Below, piece after piece: positions 10,589 through 21,768 of a stretch of DNA of 64,000 nucleotides. The DNA lies in contig NW_023501046.1 of assembly GCF_014066305.1 (NCBI RefSeq), positions 290,001-354,000 on the forward strand, given 5' to 3'. A program made the position numbers and the translations under genes. This DNA comes from Letharia columbiana. Lineage: Eukaryota > Ascomycota > Lecanoromycetes > Lecanorales > Parmeliaceae. Positions within the stretch are counted from its first letter, which is position 1, and each line of letters starts with the position of its first letter. The notes under the pieces were generated by a model that worked only from the letters and a program-made list of their open reading frames with translations, was not told the origin of the DNA and searched no databases.

Positions 10589-13500
10589 ATGGCGCCGCCG
10601 CCAGCGGCGAGAAACAACCCGCAGAGTCAACCACTCACAACTTTGTTGAGGTTGATCTGCGAGTCGTACCCTCCGAACACTTGTCTCCGAGAACTACTTC
10701 AAAATGCCGACGATGCCGGAGCTACCGAGATTGAGTATATCCTTGATACGAATACCTACGTTGGGGAACCTTTATTGCATGAAGCGCTAGCAGAATACCA
10801 GGGACCGGCTTTACTGGCGAGAAACAACAGCGTCTTTACTGACGAAGATCTCGCAAGTCTAAGTGCAGTTGGCGACTCTAGGAAGCGCCACGATGCGGAG
10901 TCTACTGGCAAATTTGGACAGGGGTTCAACTCGGTAGGCCATCCTAACTCTGCTTTCGCGCCTTCCATAAGTCAGGAATTGGGCTGATCGTGTTCTCCGC
11001 AGGTTTACCACTTCACGGATGGCCCATGGGTCTACTCACGTAGCTTGCTGCTCATGCTTGACCCCCACAAGACATGGTCAAGGAGCTTCAGTCCTGATGA
11101 TCCCGGAGGACCCATGTGGGATGTGGTCAAAGGTCGCGATTGCGCCGAGATTCAAAACCATCTCAATACTTTGGGGGCATTTGACCTTGATTACACGCGC
11201 TCAAATGACGAGACAATCATCCGGATTCCGTTGCGTACCCAAGAACAGGCGAGAACCAGCAGAATCTTCCAACAGAAGATTAGCATCCAGAACATTGAAG
11301 ACGCTCTCAGAGATTTTGGCCAAGAGATCCAAGAGGGCGGCTTGTTGTTTCTCAAGCATGTCCGCAAGATCATCATCAGATTGAACCACGATGTTGTGCT
11401 GTTGGCCCAGATCCTTGATGACGATCACAACAGCTCAAGCATGAGGATGGCGATACCTACAGACTTCAAAACACGATACGCGCCAAACACGTCCCAGGCC
11501 ACTCACGATCTGTCGAAGACTTTTGAGATGAGGATTGAAATATCCACAAAGCAATATCCGAATCCAAGACTCTTTCGATATGTTGTCCAACATACGATGA
11601 TGACATCTTCTGGCGACAAGAAGTTGGACATCTGGGCTCGTGAGCGCAAGCTGTATCCCTGGGTGGCCATAGCAGCACCGCTGAATGATAATTCTGCTGG
11701 TGACCCTTTCTATGGGCGGCTTTTCTCTACCCTGAGATTACCTGTCAGGACAAATCAGCCTATTCACATACATGGCCTGTTCTCAATTACCCCAGATCGT
11801 GGTAGGCTGTCATCTTCTGGACAGTCGCCTGGCTATGAGGATCTGGCAACGAAATGGAACAGTTTCATGTTCGGGAAATGCGTTTCGATCGCTTGGGCAA
11901 GCCTTCTTGCTCACCGTAGCCCTCTCTCATGGCGCGAAGAGATGTTTGCTCTATGGCCCAGACCCGAATTCACTCACTCCGAGCTGTGGGACAATCTAGA
12001 TGACAGTGTCATTGATATAGTGATAAAGTCCAACCTGGTCGTGTGGAACGCCTCGAATGGTTGTTGTGTGGATGTCGACCATGGCTTCTTCGCCCCTAAA
12101 GATGCAGAAGCCAAAGGATACGGCCGAGCCCTTGCAGCGGCTCTCCTGCCAGCGGTGTATCTCGAAGGCTCTTTGCTAAAGAAACTCCAACAGCGGATGA
12201 AGCTTCTACAGCGAAATGTCAGAATGTTGACGCCTGTGACAGTCCGCCAATTCTTTCGTCAGCACGGACTTCCAGCATTATCATCGGAGATACAGACCAT
12301 TATTCTTGAATTCTGTCTTCTTGATGCGATCACGAGCCCGCTGGAACATAATGAGAGAGAAAACTTGTACAACGATCTCCATGGGATCCAGATCTGGCCG
12401 ACTGTTAATGGCAGTTTGTCGTGTTCTAACAATGTTGACCTGATGCTTCCACGGGATGACCCAGAAATGCAACTATTTTCTAAGTCGAGAGCTACAGCAA
12501 CGTTGGACATTTCCATGATGAGTCCTGTTGTCAGGAAGTTGCTACTGAATGACATCAACAACCTCACTGTGGTGATGAGGTTTCGCGGCCTAGGGGACTT
12601 GGCCACAGACTGGCCAGTGATGTACCTCATGATGCCTCGCCCCGAAAACTCCAGAGGCTGGGCAAAACGAGCTTTCGGTATCGACAATGTTCTTCATGAC
12701 ATATGGGCCTGGATTGCCGAACGAGTCCAAGAAGGGCAGCGGATGGTCCTCGAGCTTTCGCGCGACCTGTGGCTTGTTCCAATGAACGACTTCCGAATCC
12801 GACAGTTCGCTCCCAAAGCTCTCAAGATTCCGTTGCTTATAATCGAGAAGCAGGACCCCTTGTTCAATCTCCTGGTCGCCATCACGAAACAGGATTCATT
12901 AGAAATGCCACCGTTGCTAGATACCGACATCTTGCCAAAGGAAGCAAGAGATCTTCTGCGCAACAAAGAGCCCATGAAGACGGATACCCGGTGTACCCGC
13001 GTAGATGACCCAGAAGCCTTCGTCGACTGGCTGGTTGCCTGCAAAGAGATGCTAGCAAAGGCTTCGGACGAGGAGAAGGCCATGCTTCTGAGCCATCTCG
13101 AGACCCTGACACGTAATTTCAATTTCCCAGCAGGTCTTTCACCCACGCTTATGAGCCAAATGCGGAAGTTACCTCTTTACAGCAAGATCTGTTCCTCTTC
13201 GCCCTTCGAGTAAGTTTCGAATTTGCACCCCTCGAGGTCCATCTAGCGGGCCAAATTAGACTGACACAACAGCAGAAAGCGTAGCCATACGAAGCACGGT
13301 CTCGATGCAGGCGGCCATATGTATTGGACCCCCAAGTCCCCTCCGGATTTTCCGCCGCTGCCGGACATTGTCAGAGTGTCATTCTACGATCCACAAAACG
13401 AAATTGAAAGGCTGATGATGGGACGGCTCAGAGCGCTCCAGGACGTAGCACTCAAAGATTTGTTAACCCTTCATCTCCTGCCTTGGATGGAATCTATCTC

Positions 13501-16500
13501 ATCAGATGCAGAGCCGCTATGGAAGATCCCTAAAGCAAACCTGGTTGACTGGATCATGAAAGGCTCGCGGCGACCAAACAAAGCGTGGGTAAAAGACATC
13601 ATCAGCCATCCCATCATACCACTTCCTCCTAAGGATGGAAAGACAGAGTATCGCTGCCTGACGGGAATGGTGGATCCAAGCTCTGAACTAGCAAAGCTCT
13701 ACGATGGGGAGGAGAACGTCTTCCCCTGTCCAGACTTCTTCTCACGCCACAAAGAAGCTCTAATAGCCTGCGGCATCGCTACACAGCCTACCTGGTCCAC
13801 ACCAGCAGAGCGTGTAAGATACTTTTCACAGTGTGGAGTGAACATTGAAACACTTCAGCATAAGGTCGATTGCCTGCTGAAGCTACCAATTGAGAAAATG
13901 TTGAGTAGCTCGGCAGTTGAAGTTGCAGACATCAGGAAACTGGAGTGGCTTCCTGGGGTATCTCTCAATGGTGAATCTACGCTGCTTGCTCCCAATGAGT
14001 GCCGTGGAGCGGATCAAAGTTATTTGGTTGACTTGGTCTGGGGAACAACGCACATAACTGTCAAAGCAAGTTGGAAGAAAGTTTTGGGTAAGCGCGCTGA
14101 TTTCATGGCATTCTTGTGGTTACTTACTTTACCAGGTTGGGATCAAAGCATCCCAGCAACAATGCTTCTGCGACAATTGGACCTCTGCCTGGCAATGGAA
14201 GACTATGACAAAGCTAATAAAGTTCTCCGCCAGATAGAGCCGGGTGAATACTCGGTTTTGGCAATGAAGCCATGCTTTCTCGGTCGCTCAGGAGAGTACT
14301 TTACATCAGATAAGGTGTTCTTACCAGGAAGTCAGTTGCGATCGCGGTCCCTGGCCCCTTATCTCGATGAACTGGATGCCAAATTTGCGAAAGATCATGA
14401 CAGATTAGTAATTGGACTGGATATTCGGTCACAACCGTCGGCACAGGATCTTCAAAGCGTTCAAAATTCTCTCAATAAGACCACTGAGGGTCATTTAAGC
14501 AACTCTGATCTCGGTATAGCGATTGCCACTCTGGAGATCGCCACGCGTCTAGGATACGATCCTCAGGATCTTCGGATACCAGATGCGACCATGATTCTAA
14601 GGGAACTCAAAGACATTGTACATGGAGATCCATTGAGTACTGGCGATATCGCTGATTTCAACTTCACGCATCCTGAAGTTTCTAACGATCTGGCGCGCCG
14701 GCTTGATGTTGAGAATTCTTTAAAGAGAGCAATTAGGCTCAAGATCGATTTTGACAGCGAAGACGAGAACGACTATACTCCAAAAGAGAAGCTCAGCACA
14801 GTGATTTCCGATACACTAGAGCGATATCCAGTTGAATCGACGTTCAATGAGTTCCTGGCAAACGCCGACGATGCTGGAGCAACCAAGATTACCTGGATAC
14901 TGGATGAGTGCCGCGAAAAGCCCTATGGATCTTCGTCTCTTTTGACCAGCGAGCTGAAGCCTTTCCAAGGAGCAGCGCTATTAGTAAGCAACGATGCTGT
15001 CTTCTCCAAGAAGGACTTTGCTGGGTTCAAAGACATTGGACAAGGTGGCAAAAAAGACGACATCCATTCAACGGGAATGTTCGGGCGAGGAGCACTAAGC
15101 ATGTATCACTTCACGGACGTGCCGATGCTGCTTTCCAGTGACTCCTTTCTGGTCCTTGACCCGCAGCAAAAGGTCCTTCCTATAAACTACAACAGACGCC
15201 GCGAACGCAAGGTGGGAACAAAGATCTCTCTTTCGGCTGTGAACCGTCTAGCGCCGGATCAGTTGGCCCCATTCTCGGGCTTGTACAACTTCGCTCCGAA
15301 CTTGAATCACTACGAGGGTACGATTTTCCGCTTTCCTCTCCGTGCAGTCGGGGCAAAGACCCTCTTGAAAGACCATGTCCAGCATGTAGACGCTGTCGCA
15401 GTACGATCGCTTCTCAGAGATTACTTGGCTGTTGCCCGTACGGCGTTGCTGTTTCTCCGCAATGTTGAGTCGGTCGAATTCCGCACTCGGGACCAGAAGG
15501 ATCCACAGTGGTCTGTCATCGCCCGTCGTTCACCATGCCAAGACAGTGATACCTGCCAAGACGTTGAAATTACAAGCATCCAAGGAGGCAGACTCCAGCA
15601 GGTAGACAATTGGTGTGTCGGCCGCAGAAACATAACTCAGATTCCGGCAGATATCACGAGAGTTGGAAGAGGTTCCGAGAAATCCGCGGAATGTGGCATT
15701 GCAGCTTGTCTGAAGAGTGTGAGGACTGTTATTCCTAATGTTGGAGAAGGTGTTATCATGAGCGGGCAGTCTTCGGATGTCGAGTCTGGCACGATCCAAA
15801 CTGTCGACCATAAAGTCTTCTGTAGACTCCCTACAGGTCAGGCATCGTCGCTTCCTGTATCGTTCCATGCCAGCTTCGCGGTTACTGGAGATCGCAGAAG
15901 TATCGCCTTAGAAGATACTGCGGAGAATTCTGCGTGGAACAAATGGCTCCTGACGACAGCTGTGACCAGTCTCTACGTGGAAACTCTACAATACTTGGCA
16001 CCAAGAATGTGTGAGAAAGTTTTTGATTTATGGCCATCAATGACGACCTACCATTCATCGCCTTCCCTCTCGGAAACTTTGTGCAGAGCTTTCTGGAACA
16101 GCCTGTTGAGTCGGGGCCGGAAGCTTGACTCTCTATTTCCAATCAATGCACAAGACTATACATCAGACCATCAAGATGGCCTGCTTGTGGGCAATGAGGT
16201 GTCAAAAAAGGCAGTCTCTCTGGCAGAAGCAAGATTTGATTTCCTTCCTGATGACGTCTCCCAAGCTCTTCGACCGCTCCTTGTCAAATTATGTCCGACT
16301 CTCGTTCGCCTCCCCCGAAAATTGTGGCCCGACTATAAGCGAGCAGCTGCTGAAGCGGCTTGGTTATCGAAGGAGTTGCACGCAGATTACCTTTGTCAGG
16401 TTTTCAGGAATGATGACAACTGCAAAATACTAGAGGAATTTATTCGCGGGCTTGGCCACGAGGAGAGAAAACGCGCAGCGATGGCAATGCTACTCAAGAC

Positions 16501-19242
16501 GATGGTACCCCAGACTGACGGGACTGACACGACTCCAATGAGTATTCTCGGCGGATGCAGAGTGCTGCCTCGGCCAAACCTTGACGCACCATTAGGGCTC
16601 CTCCTCTGGAACGCTCCGCCAGGCTCAAATTGTAATTACGTTGCGACAACCGAAGAGCAAGACCTCTTTGGATTCGCTTCGGACTCCATGATTAACAGAG
16701 AGTTGTCCCAGGATGCGAGTGACTTGGTCGGCATGTTATTGAAAGCCTCTTTCAATGTCCGGAAACTGGACTTCTCTGACTTGGGAGACCTTTTAGCACG
16801 ACCACAATCGCCCACAAATCCATCGATCGCTTTCGATGACCGCGATGCGTGGATGCTTAAGCTTTGGCTATATGTCAACACCAAAATGCGTGTGTTACAC
16901 GCCGCCAGATGGTCTTTGGCCTCATCCTTTGAGGTATCCTCGGACACAATGCTGGCTAAGGGTGGCCTTCAGGACCGTAAGATCTACCGATTCGGGTCCA
17001 ACAAACAATGGTGCTACCTAACGCCGCGCGAGTTCGAGGCTCAGCCTTGCGTCATTGAACCGCTAGACGACCAGCAACGCAGACTCTGTGAGCAGATTCC
17101 AGGTCTCCAAATTATCGACCGAAAGTGCGTACCTTTTCTCCTTTTAGAGACAGAAGGTGATCTCAAGCGCACTGCCTCTTTCGTACGTCTACTACAAGCT
17201 TTTGAGAAATTGGAAAGAACGACTAAAACGCCAACAAAGATGTTCGTGGGGAAGAGCCTAAACTTTGATTCGAAAGAAATCCTACAAGCCTTATTGCTCT
17301 ACCACGTGAACATAGGGGGTCCTTCCAATGTTACACTTCTCCGCAGCCTTCCCGTCTGGCGTCGGCTGAGGTCGTCAGACTCAGGGGTGTCGGTTCAGCA
17401 TATTGCTGCTGAAGACGCCAACTTCTGTGGCCATACAGAGTTGCTGTTGCCATGGGTGAACAATCTTGCAAGCTTTGTCAGCCCAAAGCTGGTGAATTCG
17501 AACAGACAGGCGCTCTCGAAACTGCACATTGTGTCGTTGACAGCCCAACAAACATGGGATCTGATCAAGGCAGATCTCCCTACAAATGTCAAGGTCAAAG
17601 CTTCTAGAGAACGGTATCTTGAGATGATACAACACCTCGCGGCCCATGGTGTGAGACCCTCTGGGAAAGTGGCGCCCGACGGGGCTTCCGTCCTATGCGA
17701 AGTTTACAGCCTCTATGATCACCAGGATGGAATCTTCAAGGCAGCTTTTCGAGACCAAGAAAACATTCGGTTCCTACATGTAGACTTCCGCGCCGCCTCG
17801 CTCAACACTTTCTGGCTATCCGGTGGCTTACGAGCACGGCCACCTACCGGCGCAATGATCCCAGAGCACTTCCTGGAATGTGCCCTAGCCATCAATCGAC
17901 GGTGGGACCCCGCTAATACGACTCAGATGTTTGAAGAGGATGCTCGTACAGTGTCAGAGTATCTGCAGTTCGATCGACAGGAATTCCGCAGTTGGTCCAA
18001 CTGGGCTCAGATTTCGAGAACTCAGATGTTCCGTGTGCGGGATGTCTCCCCAAACGAGAGCAGCTATCGGCGGACTCGCATGCAACGTGAGAAAACTCAT
18101 TGTGCTCTGGAAGAGGCAGGCGACCTTGGCCATGTCCGCATTGCCTGGAGTCAAACCAACTTCTTGCAAAATCCCCCTTGCTCGTACGTTTATCAAAGAC
18201 TTCCACGAGGCGGAATCCCACCTGCCGCGAAAGTATACGAGCATCTCCTCATCTTGATGGCCATCATCGAGGAAGTCACACAGTATGACCTTTCGGAATA
18301 CCTTCGTGATGTCCAGGCGTGTTATGAGCATCTTCAAAACGAACTCGAGGTTACGAAGCTTATACCTGGTATTCACCTGGCCCGTGTTTGGCTCAATCTG
18401 GACGCTACACAGGTCGAGCTTGTACCCAAAGACAGCCTGCAGTGTCCAACATCCGCAAAGTTGCTTTGCTTGAATTGTCCCGGTAAGCAAAACACTTCCG
18501 CATGCACGAATTATTGAACTGACCCATGTGCGAAGTCGATCCACTACCCGTGAAAACGGCCAAGAAATTTCTCGTTCCATATGAAAAGCTTTTGATGGGC
18601 TTGGGCTGTAAAACAGTAAAACAACCAACCCCAGCGGCCCCTGGACCATCAGCGGATACTAGAGAGCTTTCTTTGGCCGCAGCAATGGCTGAAATGCGTA
18701 GCCTACGGGATCAACGCCAGCTGACTGACGTTGTCCTTGAAGCCGAAGGTATCCAATATCCGGCCCACAAGATTATCCTAGCAGCAGTTTCCAAATACTG
18801 CAAAGTGCAGTTCGCCGGCGAATGGGGCCGCCTTTTGCAGCACCAAGCGATCGTCCACCTCGAAGAGCTTCGGGCCACCACGTTGTCTCAAATGATCGAT
18901 TTTGCGTATACCGGAGAATTCGAATGGCCACAACTGCAGGACCCTGAAAACAACACCGAGATTGCAGACAGGTTGGATGAGCTACTGGACCTACTTGACG
19001 GTACGAACATGTGGATGCTCGACCGCCTTCACAGCATGGCCCAAGACTTCTTGATCTCGCGAAGCTGGTCAGCCACCTATATCAGGGTCGACAACGTGAA
19101 TGGAATCAAGGAGCGCGCCCAGGGTGCCAGGGCGGATCGTTTGCTCAAGCATTGCGAGGACTTCGGATTAGCCAACTCGGATTTCGTGGAGGCTTTGAAG
19201 AACGATGGCTCGGAGAGTGGCGGTGGCATGGAATTGGATTGA
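10589..19242 (+). CDS. Giant sacsin-like protein: two HATPase domains plus BTB
   Basis: Exons 10589-10933, 11003-13209, 13276-14087, 14136-18482 and 18536-19242 join in frame to about 2,805 residues. Residues ~20-260 are a sacsin-type (Hsp90-like, Bergerat-fold) ATPase: N-box RELLQNADDAGATEI and, across intron 1, the G-box GKFGQGFNS/VYHFTDGPW. A second copy starts near residue 1,340 (NEFLANADDAGATKITWILD, later STGMFGRGALSMYHFTD). Residues ~2,620-2,730 form a BTB/POZ domain (LTDVVLEAEGIQYPAHKIIL...FAYTGEF). Such repeats are known from human sacsin, a chaperone-like protein, and BTB domains often recruit Cullin-3 ubiquitin ligases; a chaperone or ubiquitin-linked role is inference. Intron 3 (14088-14135, 48 nt) is a multiple of three without a stop, so an unspliced frame also reads through. 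Intron 2 ends in a NAGNAG acceptor (13272/13275). Confidence 0.85.
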
Positions 19243-19492
19243 GATGAGTGTTGCGCTGTATAGCGCTAGGTCCATTGAAAAGAAAGGCAGTCGTTTTAGT
19301 ACAAATCATTCGAGACAAAAGAAGACACTGACCCTCGGTATTGCCTCTCAGGATCTATCAATCTCCCTGCCAACCTTTGTTCTCGAGCCTCCAGTAACTC
19401 TACCACTATAAATCTCGAGCAGAATAACTCCCCGCTATCAGCTTATCATGTCCGAGTAGAGATCAATCCCCCCAATTCCCTTCCTCAGAAAT

Positions 19493-21125
19493 CTACATCA
19501 GCCGTTGCCCCCCTCCCACCGCAACCTTCGTGTACTAGTACTCGTCCACCTCCTCCCCGGAGCAGACCCAGCCCCTGCATCCCGCAAAGCCCTCGGCCGC
19601 CTCGAAAGTCCCGCAGAAGACGCCCGCGTACACGAACCCCGCCCACGTCCCCCCCTTCCGCATCTCCTCCACCCCCCGGCCCCGTACCGCGCAGTCGCGG
19701 CGTCCGCTGGCTGTTCTTCTCGATGCGGAAAGTTCGGGTTTCCGTATGGAAGACGTGTGTTTCGTGGGTGGGATGAGACGAGACGGGTCCCTTTGCTCCG
19801 CGAAACGGATGTCTGTCTGATTCGTCAGGGGGACGGTGCCGACGTCGACCTTTTTGGACGGCCGGGCCGGTGGGGGGACGGTGTTGGGGCTGTTGGGCGC
19901 GGGTGACGTTATGCTTTGTCCGAGTTTGGAGCGGCTCCTCTATGAAGGCTTTGCCGACGTGGCCGCCGGGGGATTGGTTTCGGGTTTGGGCAACGGAACG
20001 GAAATAGACAACGGAAATGTGGACAACGGAAATGGACAACGGAAACGGGCAACGGAAACGGGCAACGGAAATGGACAACGGAAATGGACAACGGAAATGG
20101 ACAACGGACAACGACCAAGGGCAACGGAAATGGGCATGGGCAACGGAAATGGCAACGGAAATGGCAACGGAAATGGCAACGGAAATGGCAACGGAAATGG
20201 CAACGGAAATGGCAACGGGCAACGGAAATGGAAATGGAAATGGAAATGGTAACGGAAATGGGCAACGGAAATGGTAATGGAATGTAACGGGCAATGGAAA
20301 TGGCAACACGGAATGGTAACGGGTAACGGAATGGCAACGGAAATGGCAATGGAAATGGCAACGGAAATGGTAACGGAAATGGCAACGGGCAACGGAAATG
20401 GCAACGGGCAACGGAAATGGCAACGGAAATGGGCATGGGCAACGGATATGGGCATGGGCAACGGAAATGGGCATGGGCAACGGAAATGGCAACGGAAATG
20501 GACAACGGAAATGGTAACGGGCAACGGAAATGGACAACGGAAATGGCAACGGAAATGGGTATGGGCAACGGAAATGGCAACGACCAAGGGCAACGGAAAT
20601 GGGCATGGGCAACGGAAATGGCAACGGAAATGGCAACGGAAATGGGCATGGGCAACGGAAATGGCAACGGAAATGGCAACGGAAATGGCAACGATCAATG
20701 GCAACGGAAATGGCAACGGAAATGGCAACGGAAATGGCAACGACCAAGGGCAACGGAAATGGAGACAATGGGCAACGGAATGGATGGGCAACGGAAATGG
20801 GAATAAGGGCAACGGAAATGATGGGCAATGGAAATGGCAACGGAAATGGTAACGGGCAACGGGCAACGGAAATGGCAACGGAAATGGCAACGGAAATGGA
20901 AACGGAAATGGCAACGGAAATGGCAACGGAAATGGGCATGGGCAACGGAAATGGGAACGGAAATGGGAATGGAAATGGCAACGGAAACGGAAACGGAAAT
21001 GGAAATGGGAATGGAAAAGGGGGTGGGGATTATAGGGAACGCTGACCTCCCCCAACGACGGCGACTTTTTCCAAATGATCCTTATTAGAACCTTGCGGCT
21101 GCCGAGTGGCATATTCTCGGGCCAT
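19493..21125 (-). pseudogene. NmrA-like NAD(P)-binding protein relic split by a minisatellite
   Basis: The start is clear: ATG at 21125 reads MAREYATRQPQ...DHLEKVAVVGGG, like the N-terminus of fungal NmrA/isoflavone-reductase-like proteins, where the first strand leads into the glycine-rich NAD(P) loop. The loop is then interrupted by about 1 kb of 12-bp repeats. On the far side the next piece resumes (GGHVGKAFIEEPLQTRTKHNVT, ~19915-19975), followed by a frameshift into NSPNTVPPP..KKVDV. The central ~200 residues are missing. The family's C-terminal segment is still readable (GVEEMRKG...GFVYAGVF..TFEAAEG) before a TAG in place of the expected DE(Y)TK continuation. Insertion, frameshift, deletion and stop together mark it as dead. 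It could instead be read as an intron-borne repeat, but the missing centre argues against function. Confidence 0.65.
19989..21023. repeat. Minisatellite of a 12-bp unit (AACGGAAATGGC), ~1 kb
   Basis: The array consists of variants of AACGGAAATGGC built from two related hexamers. Interspersed are higher-order variants (GGGCATGGGCAACGG, CGACCAAGGG) and 6-bp slippage. The unit contains no stop codon in any of the six frames: the plus strand reads QRKW, NGNG or TEMA and the minus strand AISV, PFPL or HFRC. This explains the many overlapping long open frames here, none of which I take as a gene. It lies inside the NmrA-like relic. Confidence 0.95.
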
Positions 21126-21768
21126 GGTGGAGGTGGAAGGATGGTAGCGGAGACTTGGCAATGTACTGTTGTATGTAGTGTTGGGGAAGGGTGAGTCGGC
21201 TTGGTTGAAAGGAGAGCTGGATGTGGAGGCCAAGAGTGTCAATGGAAGGGACGGATATCGTCGAGGGTAGAAAAGACTCCAAAAGCTGGCGGGGAAGATG
21301 AGACGTGCAGCAAGTACTACACGGTGCCAATGCGTCGGGAGATAGAGACCCCGAGACCCTTAACTCCGCGATTCGTCGGCGTCAAGGCGGAGTTACAAAA
21401 ATTCCATGAGATGAGATGATAAGGACGATTGGTCAAGTAGAGTACACATGAGTACGCGTCGAAAGGACAACAAGGATCCACTGGCAATAGTCGTGAAGGA
21501 GCTGAAAACGAATATTGAGCCTGAGACCGATGTCAATCCCGTGATGAATTGTATAGCATCTAGCAGCAAGGAAGGACTCCAATATCATGACATGGAAAAA
21601 TGAGACAGCGGGTGAGCCCCGAAGATTCAAATACATATGAGACGATGCTAAACATCTTTCAAGTCGAGAATTTGAAGCCAAAGAGAGAGATGGTTTGGCG
21701 GGGGCTTACGGGTAGGTACCCGGCTTGAGCAGCGTTTCTGATTCAAGAGGACTCCATCATAGATGTTT
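21126..21768. other. Intergenic, nothing recognised
   Basis: The stretch lies between the 5' end of the NmrA-like relic and the 3' end of the FMN oxidase gene. No conserved protein, RNA or repeat was seen. Confidence 0.4.

Noticed and set aside
15530..16947. Several ~100-codon antisense frames in the giant gene
   Set aside because: Shadows of the long open exon.
17954..18649. 231-codon frame antisense to the sacsin-like gene
   Set aside because: It lies fully over conserved coding sequence of the other strand and has no family features.
19485..21112. Long open frames of up to 498 codons over the minisatellite on both strands
   Set aside because: They arise because the 12-bp unit has no stop in any frame; the only protein homology is in the flanking NmrA-like pieces.
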